From contig OZ234493.1 in the NCBI GenBank assembly GCA_965153455.1, positions 22,372,213 through 22,436,212 on the forward strand: a DNA stretch of 64,000 nucleotides, written 5' to 3'. Below, piece after piece: positions 1 to 11,733 of this stretch. A model generated the notes under the pieces. That model made no database searches. It saw only the letters and a list, made by a program, of their open reading frames with translations, and was not told the origin of the DNA. This stretch comes from Sphagnum compactum. Taxonomy: Eukaryota; Bryophyta; Sphagnopsida; Sphagnales. The translations under genes and the position numbers were made by a program. Each line of letters opens with the position of its first letter. The first letter of the stretch is position 1.

Positions 1-65
1 ATCTGAGCTAAGACTTTCATAGTTATCAACAATGGAGAAGTTCCAAGAACCAACAGAGGAGAGTG

Positions 66-1784
66 TCAAGAGCCATTCGATGCTGACCACCGCATGAATG
101 TGCAGGCAACAACTGCCATAGCAAATCTTGCCCTGGCCAGTGGTGATCGTGTCAAAGGTACAGGAGCATTCTCCCGAACTATATTGCTTTCTTGGACGGG
201 TCTCACCTGTATTGCACATTGAAACCCAATTGTCAGGCAGGTTGCAAGTAGCATTTATGACCTTCTACATATGATATCGAACACCATGAGCACCATTACA
301 GCTACACAGTAGTTGCAGCTACAAGCACAAACAATAAATGCACATTCTGTAACAAGATTCTGGGGGAGCTGAATCAAGTATTTCACCTGTGCCTCAGGTA
401 CAACTGTTGTTGGAGAGGTGTCAAGTGCAACAACCAGCGATACTCGGTTTGTTAGCAGCCATTCAACGCTGGCTGGAGTGACAGCTCGACATTTCTTGAC
501 TTTGATCTTCACAAGACTAGGGCATCCACCCACAAGTGCCTCCATACCCCTGTCCGAGATTGGACAACCCTTGATGCAAAGTTTCTTCAGGGCAAGGCAC
601 TTGTCTGCTATGCAGGAAAGCTCCAAATCCCCAAAGGTATCACTTGTGCAGATTGCTAACCGCTCAAGGCTTGAGCAATTGGAGGCCAGAAGACTGAGGC
701 TAGACATTGTAGCATTGAGACCAATTATAACAAGTTCCTGTAGGTCTTTGCAATTTCTGGCCACAGTGTCAAGGCCTTCATCTCCCAGTTGGTTGTTCTT
801 CCAGCTGTCAATATGAAGTTTGCAGAGTTTTGGGCAACCATTAGCAATTGCCGACAAACCCTTGTTTGTACACTCAGATGGCTTCACAACATACAGGACT
901 TGTAGGTTTGTGCAGCATGCTACAGCTTGTAAACCCCGATCGGTTAACATCACTTTCTCAATATGCAGTTCGACAAGGCTAGCCATGTGCACAGTGATGG
1001 ATTCAAACAGTAGATCCCAGTTACCCGAGATTCTTGAAAGCATCAGAGTGTGCAAATTCTTGGACTGTGCGATGAGCGGGTAAACAAGCAATTGTCCATT
1101 AGGAAAATCCTTCAAACACAGTCTTCGAATACTGCAGGAGGTATTTGGGAGTATGAATTCAGATGAATCCTTGAAGCCTTTCAGTCGCTTCACAGTTAGA
1201 TCCTCTAGATTCGCACAGTGCTGCAGGATAGAGTTCAAACCTTGTGGACCAAATTGACAAGAGCCACATGAGAATTTTCGCAAAGTGGAGCCACAAAGCT
1301 TAGCAAATCGATCAATCCCTTGGTCTGTCAAACCCTTACAGGCCTTCAGCTTCAGTTTCCGCAGCTGTTGACATCCCCTTCCCACCACACAAAGCGCATC
1401 ATCATCGATACTGCAGCGCTTTCGGTCACACTTGAGTGTAAGCTTGGTGATATGCTGAAACCGCTCTAGCAAAGCCGGCAACGCCGATCCAATCTCCACA
1501 CAAGCTTGCAAGGACAGCCGTTGCCGCGCTTGTCCTTCTACCCTGTACCATCTCTTACACACCAACGAACACTGCCTCCTGTCCGACAGCTCCAGTTTCT
1601 GAAATACCGCAGCAAGACACTCATCCGGCGCAAATACTGTCAAATCCATTCTTGAAAACAACAAGCTCCGTCCTCCTTCTCCTTCTCCTTTCTCCTCCTC
1701 CTCCTCTTCCCCCTCCTCCTCCTCCTCCTCCTCCTCATGGTCTACCCCATGTGCACACGCTGCCGCAGAGCTTGCTTGCCCCAT
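66..1784 (-). CDS. F-box/LRR protein of the VFB/SKIP2 type, two exons
   Basis: Likely substrate-recognition subunit of an SCF (SKP1-CUL1-F-box) ubiquitin ligase. Exon 1 is 387-1784 and exon 2 is 66-206, giving 512 residues, close to the usual length of VFB proteins. The intron, 207-386 (180 nt), is inferred: the donor reads CAG|GTGAAA and the acceptor AATACAG|GTGAGA, both phase 0. Without splicing the frame runs on to 255 with an unrelated cysteine-rich hydrophobic tail; with splicing it ends in VVACTFMRWS, which resembles the VFB C-terminus. I chose the ATG at 1784 (MGQASS) because the frame upstream has only a GTG. Residues 17-31 are almost all Glu, about 48-90 are the F-box (PDECLAAVFQKL, CSLVCKRW), and the rest are leucine-rich repeats of the cysteine-containing type (LKLKACKGLTDQGI, GCPSLVKIKVKKC). 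MGQASS also fits an N-myristoylation signal. Family call is firm; ortholog within the family is not resolved. Confidence 0.9.
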
Positions 1785-2344
1785 CCTTCCCGTCTCCTCT
1801 CCCACAAACCCAGACCCTAATCACAAATCCCTTGAAAAAACACCCCACACACACAAACATACATACCCACCCACCTACCAACCTATGTACCTACCACACG
1901 TTCTTTGCTACAATCCCCACGCACCCAATAATACACTCCAAACTCTTCTTCCAAGCTCTTCTTCCAAAAACTCTTCTTCCAAACCCTTGTTGTTGTTACA
2001 AGTTTTGGCTTGGCTACCCAATACTTAACATTCCACCCCCCAACTTCCAACACTCCAAACAACTCTTCTTCTTCTTATAGCAGAATCTCAACGACATACA
2101 CTCCAAATCTCTTGAAGAAACAACACACATACTCAAATGCCACACTTTTGTCACAATCCCCACCTTCCACCCAGGAAACTCCACCCCTAAGTTACAACTC
2201 TCAAACTCTTCTTGTTACAAATCCTCCTCACCTCCGAATCCCTTTGAAGAAACACCAAAAGAACACACACCCGCCTACCAAACTTTTCTTACAATATGCC
2301 CACTCAGCCACCCAATACGCCCCAAACCCTTCTTGTTACAAAAC
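1785..2344. other. Upstream region of the F-box gene, CA/CT-rich
   Basis: This is presumably the leader and proximal promoter of the F-box gene. On the plus strand it is very poor in G, rich in CCA, ACA and TTCTTC words, with diverged forerunners of the minisatellite that follows (a CTTCTTGTTACAA core near 2207 and 2329). On the minus strand a short upstream ORF of 15 codons could start near 1860. No TATA box is obvious. Confidence 0.4.
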
Positions 2345-2712
2345 TTTTGCCACCCAATACACTCCACCAAGAGTTCCAACACCGCAGAATCTTCTTGTTA
2401 CAAATCCTCGCCCAATTCACTCCACCAAGAGTTCCAACACTGCAGAATCTTCTTGTTACAAATCCTGACCCAATTCACTCCACCAAAAGATCCAACACTG
2501 CAGAATTTTCTTGTTACAAATCCTCACCAATTCACTCCACCAAAAGTTCCAACACTGCAGAATCTTCTTGTTACAAATCCTCACCCAATTCACTCCACCA
2601 AAAAGCTCTAACACTGCAGAATCTTCTTGTTACAAATCATCACCCAATTCACTCCACCAAAAAGTTCCAACACTGCAGAATCTTCTTGTTACAAATCATC
2701 ACCCGATTCACT
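2345..2712. repeat. Minisatellite, 57-59 bp unit, about six copies
   Basis: The core CTTCTTGTTACAAATC recurs at about 2391, 2449, 2507, 2564, 2623 and 2682, giving spacings of 58, 58, 57, 59 and 59 bp. Each unit also carries CAATTCACTCCACCAA and CACTGCAGAAT. The spacing is not a multiple of three, so the long open frames across it on the plus strand shift from unit to unit and are not genes. It lies 560 to 930 bp upstream of the F-box start codon. Confidence 0.95.
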
Positions 2713-2733
2713 CCAAACATTCATGTCCTAGAT

Positions 2734-2771
<38 letters not shown>
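2734..2771. repeat. (GA)n microsatellite
   Basis: Nearly pure GA dinucleotide tract with one interruption, just beyond the minisatellite and upstream of the F-box gene. Confidence 0.95.
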
Positions 2772-2772
<1 letters not shown>

Positions 2773-4985
2773 CTAAAGGACCACCATCACCAAAAGCAAA
2801 CCAATGATTGAAGTGTGATTTTAGCACTGATGACCATCATGGTAATGAAGTTTTCTTTTGGACAATTTTGTTGTGAAAATGATCATCATGTTCATGATAG
2901 TAATGAATTTTCTTTTGGGAACAATTTTGTTGTGAAAATGATCATCATGATCACCACATGAAGTTTTCTTTCTTTTTTTCTTTTTTTCCTTTTTCTGTTG
3001 GGGATATTGTTGTCGAAAAGTGATCATCACGAATCATGATGGTAGTGATTCTTATTATGATATTGTTCATGTTAAAAGTTGTTTAAATTAATGTGTTTGG
3101 GTGAGTTTCATTTGCTTTGGTTACCATGTTTTCACTTGGGAGAAAGAACTAAATTTCATATGATTGTGTTTTGGTTTTGGGTGGGAGTGGAGTGAGGTTG
3201 GATTAGGGTCATAAGAGACTTGTCAGCTTTCCAATGATTAGTGGTAATAAATGTGCTTTGATGATGTGGGGTTGTCTATTAATCAATCTACTAGTCTATC
3301 CCACTTGACTTCCTACTTTTGTAGACTTCACATTTAGTCTACAAAAGACTTTGCATTTTGATGCTTGATTTTGTCGGAGCAAGTTGTGATTGACCTTCTA
3401 GGTAGTAAGACTTGTTGCTTCAACTTGCATTTACTCGGAGCAAGTTGTGATTGACCTTGTAGGTAGTAAGACTTGTTGCTTCAACTTGCATTTACTCGGT
3501 GATTCCCTTACAACATTTTGAAGGTAGGAATTTTGTGCACCAATGAGTTGGGTTCAAAGTCTTTCATTTTACCAATGTCATGCAAGGTATGGGAATGGAA
3601 AGGGAACAAATTTCATTGATTTAAGATAAAACAAAGAGTCTCAACAAAATCACCTTGAAAATCCTACATAAAATTGGAAGCATATTACCATTAGTGTTCA
3701 TGATGTTCATGTCAACCTTTGCATTGCTACACCCACACAATGGGATTTTTCCTCGATAGTGTTTTAAACTCTTGCACCCAATATATATTAACCAAAGTTG
3801 TTTACAATGCAATTGGGAAGGATCACAATTATCATACATGGATGTAAATTAGAAGATAAATATTACATGACGGGGCATTCCTTGTCTCTTATCTTGTATC
3901 ACTTTTGGCACCTTACATGGAAAAGCAAAACACTAGATTATGAAAATGACATGATATTTGTCAATATCATGTAATTGCCATTATGTTACAACACTTTTAG
4001 GTTGTATAGTACCCGATCAGAAAGTTCAAAACTTATTAAAATGGGTTTTCTCAATGTTGTGTATTACATCCTCCTATAACTCACATCTTTTCCATTAAGG
4101 CTCATAACACGGTGGTTAAGCTCCCATTTTAGCATGCCAATCTACTTATTTTCACAAGTTAATTCACCCCCTCGCCACTTGCCAACCTTTTGGTTTGAAT
4201 TTTTTTTTTCAAAGATTATTTCAAAAATGACAACTTGTCATTCATTCCAAAATGGCTCTTGTGATTTCCAAAATGCAAATATAAGTAGATTAATTGGAAA
4301 TTATAAATTTTTCATTGTAATCCAACTTCAATGTGAATAAAATTTGGAGATAATATATTAAAAGAAACAATGCATTTGCCATATTTTGGGGATGTTTAAC
4401 CATGGTGCAACTTTTTAACAAATTCGTTTAAATTTATCATAAAATTAATAAAAATGTCAACTATTTTTAAATAGGATAATTATTTTATATAAGTTTCTGG
4501 TTTATTGCTTAAATTCATATTTCATTATGAAATGGGTTGAAATTATTTGTGATTGCAGTTATGTCCAAATTGTTATTTTAGGTAAAATTGTTAACTAACA
4601 TGGGATACAACTTTAGTTAAAATATTAATGTGTTATTAGAAGTAAAATAACATATGCCAAGTTTAATACATAATATAAGTTTTAGGTTGAAATAATGTTA
4701 TGCCCAAACTTTATAAACTTTCAAAAGGAAAATTGAAGAATTAAGGGGGGCAAATTGTTTTGGTTTAAACATTATAAACTTAGTGAATGTGTGACCATTA
4801 AAGAAATCAAATGGTCAAGATTAAACAAGTTTAAATGGTTTAAATCAAAAATATATTCCTTCCGTGAACAAGTCATGGGGTGAGCAAAAACATGAACATA
4901 ATGACCTCGTAATCTGTTTTCATAACATTTCTAAAAAAATATCTCATCACCGGTAAAAGAATGAATCTTACATTTCAAAAAAAAT
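2772..4985. other. AT-rich intergenic, no gene seen
   Basis: The first 300 bp contains three diverged copies of a short module with ATGATCATCATG and TTTTCTTTTGG (about 2830-3050). A 61-bp direct duplication follows at 3375-3496. The remainder is AT-rich with only short, random-looking frames. Confidence 0.6.
3375..3496. repeat. 61-bp tandem duplication
   Basis: Two adjacent copies beginning CGGAGCAAGTTGTGATTG, at 3375 and 3436, nearly identical (one clear C/G difference), so the event is recent relative to the surrounding repeats. Confidence 0.95.
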
Positions 4986-5124
4986 CATTACAACAAAGGT
5001 GTCCTTGTATGTCAAATGATTTCATTGAATTTTGAATGAATTTGCTGGACCCAATGAGGATGCAATGAATTCACTAATATAATGAACAAGGATTAATGAA
5101 TTGCACCTACATTTTGTAGTAATG
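4986..5124. mobile_element. MITE-like foldback, CACTA-like ends, copy A
   Basis: The left end reads CATTACAACAAAGGTG and the right end ACATTTTGTAGTAATG, which are imperfect inverted repeats. The interior (TGATTTCATTGAATTTTG, AATGAATTCACTAAT) matches copy B at 9120-9273 throughout, so this is a diverged member of one dispersed family. No coding capacity and no clear target-site duplication. Confidence 0.7.
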
Positions 5125-8100
5125 CTTTTTAAATTCAATCATAAGGGCATGCCTTTTCTTTTTTTACATAGTGTTAAAATCTTGGCCATTAAATACCAAA
5201 AAATAATTATCTAATAGGCCATTACATGTGGTCAAAGGCACCAAATTACACACATAATTTTGATGCAGGCCTTTAACCATCACTTCAATTAAGTGATTGA
5301 ATTTAATAACACCCCCCCGCCATCGCCCCCTTCACAAATGTTAGCTATTACATAGTTATTGTCATGCTTCTTCCTATTATCAATTTATGATATGATCTTA
5401 TTTCTCCAAATCAAAATATATTGTTTGCAACACAACTAATTTTTCAAATTTTCAAATATCCCTCAATTAAAAAAGGTAAATTGTTTTTTTTTTTGGTCAT
5501 GTTGAGATTTCGCAAATCACAATGTTCCATGTTGTGTTTTTGCTACCTTGGAAAACCCTCAATGAATAAAGTTTCATGGAGGTGAAATCATAATTTTTAG
5601 ATTTAAGATCAATGAAATATTGAATTTTGAGTATTTTTATAATTGCAAAATTGAGTATAAATTAAAACCTAAAATATTAATGACAATTGGATTTCAAATT
5701 TGGGCTAAAAAAGACGTACCATTTTATTTTTTTAAATCATTCAAATTTCAGTTTGTGTTTAAGACACATGCCACACTAGTACTTATAATTTTTGCAACTT
5801 TGTTAACTTGTTATTGATGCACTCATTATTTCATGGATACAATGTTACACATTATGCTAGATTATTTTGTTGTATGGCTATAATCATGTCCTTAAAAAAA
5901 TAGAACTCCTTACCACCTAACCAAATGTCAACTTGCCCTATTAGGCTCACCATTTTCCTACGTGGAAATAATACAAGGCAATTAAATGATCAATCCTTTT
6001 AGAAACTATTAAACATGCCAATAGTTTTTAATACAATTCAAGGAAAACTTGTGTAATCAACTTGTATTGGCCCCCACACTTCCAACAATCTTTTCCCCAA
6101 AACAATTATAACAACGACCTTGATATATAGCCTTTTCATAACTACCATATTAGTAAATCTTGTAACATCCATAACTTACCCCACAACCATCTCATCCTCA
6201 TGCACAAACTTTGTTAGGGATGTGATGGCATGTCATGTTTATAATACCATATAACAAACATGCATGTCAATATGTTGCCACCTCCATTTAAGGTTTAAGG
6301 TCTTTAACTTCCTATTTCCAAATTTTGCAATGTGTTCCCCTATTTTGCTCTTATTTTCTTGTTGAAAGTTAGTTTTATTCCATTGTTATCATTTTCTTGT
6401 TGTATTATTGATCAAGCTCAACTAGAATCCTCTACTCGCTTGGAATCCTCTCTTTATATTCACTCGACTATCTATTTATGAAGGAAGGTAGTTTGTTTTG
6501 TGTTGTTTTTTTTTTAAGTCATGAGATCCACCGAACCGGGATGCTTCAGATCTCGTTCTTGGTGTCTTTGGAAAGCCCTCACGAGGAGGGGTGCATGGCC
6601 TTGGTGTGCAAAATTTTGCAAATCCTACTATTAATGGAAGGTACTTTGTTATGGAGGTAGGCTAGAAAGGCCAAAATCTAAGCTTAAATCTTAGAGTGCC
6701 ACTTGGTACCAAATAATTTTTGATTTGTTATGTTTTGTTTGTTTGGTGGGTACTTCGATGAGTAAGGTGCATTTTTGGTGATTTTGTAAATGTTGGTCTT
6801 GAAAACATACCGAAAAGAAAATCTTTTTCCAAAAACTCTGCCATCCTAAAGGACGAGGGTTTACTTGAGTATCTAACTAGGCCTGGATGGCATGCATGTT
6901 GTCACCTTGCTTCTCAAGTGTGCCTCTCTATGTGGGCAGTGAAGATGGTTATGATGGTCACTCAATGATGGTTTATGTGATGAGTAGGGTAGTGCCTGAG
7001 GAGCAGGTTGTTCCCAAAATAATTGCCCACCCAAGTGGATTTGAGGGGCGCATATTAGTCCCCCCCAAGCAGGCATTAACCCCCTCTCCAAGGCAATACC
7101 CAACAAAAAGCATAAGTAAAAACAAAAATTATTTGTTTTTCCCATGGCAGAAATTTTTTTGACTAGTTTCTATTTAAATATGATTTTTTCCCCTTTTATT
7201 GTGTGTTGTTGAAAGGTGTATCAAAAAGTTGCCCATTTATCAATCCTCATAAATTAGCCCAATTTATACCACCCAAATGCATCCATCACTAGTTTGTGTA
7301 TTGTTTTACCTCAATGAAGGATATTCAAATGGTGCACCAACAACTTCGCATTGAAGGAAATTAAACAACATTCATCAACTTCACAGTGAAGGACAGTTGA
7401 ATTGTAGATTAACAATAGGCATTACACCTCGATCACCTTGTGTTTTACCTTGTTATCCCCCTTAACATGGTGTATTGACGAAAGGTGCTTCATTATTATT
7501 CACAATTCCAAGCTTTCAATTCATGAATTTCAAGCCAAATAGATTAGATTATAGATAGTCTAAAAAAGGGCTTATATGCAAGAGTTGCACTTGATCATTA
7601 GAAGATTATGTAGAAAGGGTCCATCCAAGAGTTGGATTCCCGAGGTAAACATTAAATGTTAAAATTTTACACTACATTTGTCAAACAAGCTATTGTTTGG
7701 GGGACATTATGTGAAGGAACTTAATTTTTTCTGCTCTATTATTACATAATTTTTAATATTGACATATTTAAGTCACCCTAAGTTTAATTATATATTTTGT
7801 TTACATGATCAAATTTTGATACCCTATATTTCTTTAAATTTTTAGTTTAAAATTTGAAATTGTGAAGAATGATGAAAATGCAAGTAAACATGTTAAAATC
7901 ATGTGATAAGATTACTATCTTTTCAACATACCATATGTATTTAGCACATTTTTCAACTAGGTAATTGAATAGTGGAAAAACAAAATACCTATCTAAAGTG
8001 TAAGTTTTTTTTAAATGGTTAAAGTGTTAATGGTGTGGAGGGATCCTTCACTTCATCTTCCTCCACATTCAATTATTAGATCATTTATTAGTATGAGTTC

Positions 8101-9119
8101 TCTTATTACTTATTAATTATACCTATTAACATATAATACCCAAAATTTTAATACATATTTGATTTTTATTTTTATTTCTAATATTTGGGATTAACATCTA
8201 CCTTATATTAAATATATCTTTTTTTTCAAAATAAATATAATCCTATTATAGAATTAATAAAAAAATATTTTTTGCCCAACAAGCAATAAATGGGACTGTA
8301 TATTTTTCCTTGCATAGTATGTAAATTCAAAAAAAAATGTCCCCCCTTGTGTTGCACTAGTTCTACATACTTATGTTGGAGAAATGAGTCAATTCCAATT
8401 TTCATGATTATAGAAAGACTAGTCCAAACCTATGGCAAACACCATTTTTCCTTATGAAACATGGTGAAATCACATAACCATCCTTCAACCTTATGGACTT
8501 CGCACATTGTGCTTATAACTTGCCATTCATCGTAACCTACCCAACACAACTTATGTGCTTTAAAAGTTGTTACATATTATAAATTATATGGCTTATAAAT
8601 TATTATGCTACATTTTATTTGTTTCCCTTTAATGTTTATGATGTCTATTAGGACTCCATGTTGCAACATTTTCATAATACATAAGTCATCTTATAGTATC
8701 TCAATAGTGATTGTTGAACCCTTCTCATTATTGTTTCCATAATCACATTATGTTGAGCCATGTATAAATTCTTGTGACCCACCATTTTCATTACATAACT
8801 ATCTCATTCACCTTTGGCCTTTGCCATTTGCAATATCCTCTTCTTATTCTTTGAAACAAATCTCATGTATTTAATAATAGAATCTATTCATAATAAGTAA
8901 AAAATGTATTCAAACTCATTGCATAAGATTGTAATATGATATTACAAACTTTCCTCAAAGTGATAAATTAACATGAATCAATCATATTTCATACATTGTT
9001 TTTTTTTCTTGTGGTGTTTTTTAGAACTAAATCCAACGTACCAACAACATTGTTTTAAACCTTTCTTAGTTCCTAATCACTAGGGTAACTATGTTTATCA
9101 TTGAACACGCACCCATTAA
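5125..9119. other. AT-rich intergenic, no gene seen
   Basis: No frame with recognisable protein features. The segment 6470-7160 is less AT-rich and has two overlapping frames of about 90 codons in opposite directions (6873-7162), neither resembling a known family. The rest is AT-rich with T and A homopolymers. Confidence 0.5.
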
Positions 9120-9273
9120 CACTACAACAAAATGCGTCCTTGTTCACCAAGTGATTTCATTGGATTTTGAGTGAATTCACTAGTTGTAGTGAACGAGGAC
9201 CAGTGAAAAAACAGTGAATTCACTGATCTAGTGAACGAGGACTAGTGAACTACACCCACATTTTGTAATAGCG
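9120..9273. mobile_element. MITE-like foldback, CACTA-like ends, copy B
   Basis: Starts CACTACAACAAAATGCG and ends CACATTTTGTAATAGCG, giving imperfect inverted repeats of about 29 bp. Inside, the palindrome AGTGAATTCACT occurs twice, each followed by a TAGTGAACGAGGAC-like word, so the element can fold on itself. The ends resemble the CACTACAA termini of plant CACTA (En/Spm) elements. Copy A is at 4986-5124. Confidence 0.75.
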
Positions 9274-10174
9274 CAAACACCTTCCACTAATCAAACCATG
9301 TTTCAATACCAATGTTACCAGTCGAGAGTTCATGTTTTTGTAGATGTCATGTTTCAAGGCCATGTTACGAGTGTAGAGTTCATGTTTATTTTACTAATAT
9401 ATTCTTTGTTTGTTTCTAAGGTTTTAAAACGTTCTCATGTCAGATCATGTGCGTGTCGAAAGTGTTTGGTATCACAAAGAACTTGACAGCGGGTCTTGCG
9501 AGCATTCTGTGATCAACTATTGCCTCCTCAATTGGGGCTTTGGAATTAGAACCAGGCAAAGGTCAGAAACATACCCAAAAAATTGATTGACCTCACCAAG
9601 CAAATGCAGACAGAATGCTGATCCACAACAAGACATAGAACCGCTTGTGGCCTGCACATTGACGATTCATGGGAGTTTGATGCATACTCAAAGCAAGCCT
9701 GAGCTAGACTACTTCTCTGATGAATCAAGCAAAATGCAATGCGTGGGCTCAGAGGTCTCATAGTATAATCTTTGTTCAATATATGTATCCTTTGGTCACA
9801 AGAGAACAGGCATCCTTCACTGATCCATCGGAACAGGCATACAGATCACAGGGTAGTAACAAGTAACGAACTTAGAGCCAAACTGAGTGAGGATTGTGGC
9901 CATTGAAGTCTGGTTGGTCGCGGACATGTCCGAGAGTGTATATGACGCAATTGATGTTCCGGACTGCACAGTCGCGCCAAGCACCGGGAATGGAACATGA
10001 AACGAACTTCATCCGGTTTGCTTTGTCGCATTGTTTTTTTTTTTTTTGGGTGGGTTGGTTGCTGCAACCGGCCTCTTCCCGAGATGAATATACGTCAACA
10101 TTCTATTGCATAATCGTGGTAGAACAACGGCAGTCCTGCCCGCGCATCTGTTCCTGTATTTGCAGCAGCCACCT
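9274..10174. other. Intergenic; 3' flank of the oxidoreductase locus
   Basis: A diverged 51-bp direct repeat lies at about 9297-9391 (ATGTTTCAA...GAGTTCATGTTT). From about 9480 the GC content rises toward the oxidoreductase. Short frames here have no recognisable product. A T13 run occurs near 10036. Confidence 0.5.
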
Positions 10175-11598
10175 TCACGCCACAACCAGCTGCAGCAGAG
10201 TTTCTGTAAACTGCCACAGCAAGCTGGAATCGTGCGTGTGGAATGCAGCACCTGTGTAATATGTCCTCCTCTGGCCCTGCAGTCCATACAACTCCTTGTA
10301 GAATCCGTCCTTGATCGCCTTCGCCGGGACCCTGAGCTCATACGGCGTGTGGCTGGAAAAGATTGCTAAATGCGGCAGCGTCGTCGGCAGCGTACCCGCC
10401 GTACCTAGCCGAGAGATGGTACCAATGATAGCGGCCTCGACCTAAGCGTCCGGGAGGGGGTGGTCGCTGCCGAAATAAACCGCGTGTAGCCCTGGAACTG
10501 CCGTCGGCTCAATCAGGTAGGCGCCCGGGAGAATGGGTAGGTTGTATGGTGTATCGGTGCCGACGTTCACAATCTTTACGTTATCGGGGATGCCAGTGTG
10601 CCGTAGGAGGCTGATATAGTACCCAACATTGCGAAACTGGGCGAAGAGAGAGGTTTCATTGGAGGAGAGGTCCCAGCCGACGAGGTTGTAGAGCTTTGGT
10701 GGGATGGTCAGGAGGATCTTCTTCGCCTGGATGAGCTTGAGCCCGTCTGGAGTCTTGACTACCACCTTGGCGTATGCTCCCACGGCGTCGCGGTCCATCG
10801 CCACAGTGTAACTCTTCAACAACACATCCTGCCCTAGCTCCGTCGTCGCCTTATCGTACAATTCGCTATTATCATGCCTTGCTGTCGTCAAGAACCCAAT
10901 CTCGAGGTCCCTGATGAGATCGCTCCCAAACGCCTTGAACACGTATAGCGTCGAGAGATTGAGGAGATCGGCCACCTCCGTGTATCCGAAGATCAACTGG
11001 ACGACCCCTTGGAGGGAGTATTTGGTGACGAAGTCCCCGAACGGCAGCAGCAGGTCCTCGGGCACAGGGTAGGTGAGGTTGAAACCCGTCTGCACGTATG
11101 GGTACTTCGCGAGTTGTGCGACGTACCCGGCCAGAGCCGCCCTAGGGTCCGATGGCACGTAACCCGCTACTTCCTTTCCTGTGCTGAACTCCACATATGT
11201 GGACGTCGCGCCGGGGCTGGACAAGTTCGTCGTCACGAGCGGGATGCTGAAGCGCTTGAAGTAGTTCTTGACGATGTCGAGATTATGAAAGGCCTGCACC
11301 CCGAAGTCGACCGTGCGTCCGGTCTGGGGATCTGTATAAGTTTGTGTATGTCCTCCCATGCGGTCCTTGTGTTCCACCACAACCACGCTCTTGCCCAAGT
11401 CGCGTAGGGGGATGGCTGCATATGTGCCGCTCGAGCCGCCCCCCCAACGATGCAGACGTCGCGGGTGATTACGTCGGTGAAATTGTACTCTTCCAGCTTG
11501 AAGTCGGAGTACTGGCTTGGCAACGCAGTGGCAACAGAAAGAAAGCTCGCCGCGGCGAGCATTAATAGATATCGAACGACAATCCCCATGACTGTCAT
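10175..11598 (-). pseudogene. Secreted FAD-dependent oxidoreductase, frameshift and internal stop
   Basis: Intended product is a flavoprotein of the amine-oxidase/prenylcysteine-lyase-like fold, about 474 residues, in one exon. The start is the ATG at 11598: MTVMGIVVRYLLMLAA plus following residues make a signal peptide with likely cleavage after ATA. A dinucleotide-binding core follows (DVCIVGG...SSGTYAA, then VVVVEHKDRMGGH, VDFGVQAF). Lesion 1: a run of seven G at about 11437-11443, inside GxGxxG, leaves the frame one base short. Lesion 2: TAG at 10442-10444, after SDHPLPDA. The same frame continues for 88 more clearly coding residues (YELRVPAKAIKDGFY, YYTGAAFHTHDSSLLW) to TGA at 10175-10177. 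With one extra G the locus is exactly 475 codons. Several N-x-S/T sites fit a secreted protein. GC is well above its surroundings. Substrate unknown. Either lesion could be an assembly error; both together favour a young pseudogene. Confidence 0.8.
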
Positions 11599-11733
11599 TT
11601 CTAGCTGCAAGTGTCGTCTTGGATAAAATTTCGAGAACCTGGACCAAGACCATTGCAGTGTGTGAGAACAATCGCATATGTAGCTGACGAAGAAGAAGAC
11701 ACGAGCTCAGGAAAGTCCAGTACAGATTCATCA

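Noticed and set aside
418-1083. Plus-strand frames opposite the F-box gene
   Set aside because: Antisense shadows of the LRR coding sequence.
1785-1805. N-terminal extension of the F-box protein by seven residues
   Set aside because: The extension starts at GTG; the ATG at 1784 gives the family-like MGQ start.
2345-2712. CRISPR array
   Set aside because: Units are contiguous tandem copies without unique spacers, in a eukaryotic context.
1652-2811. Long plus-strand frames rich in Pro, Thr and Ser
   Set aside because: They are antisense to the Glu tract or run through the 58-bp minisatellite, whose unit is not a multiple of three.
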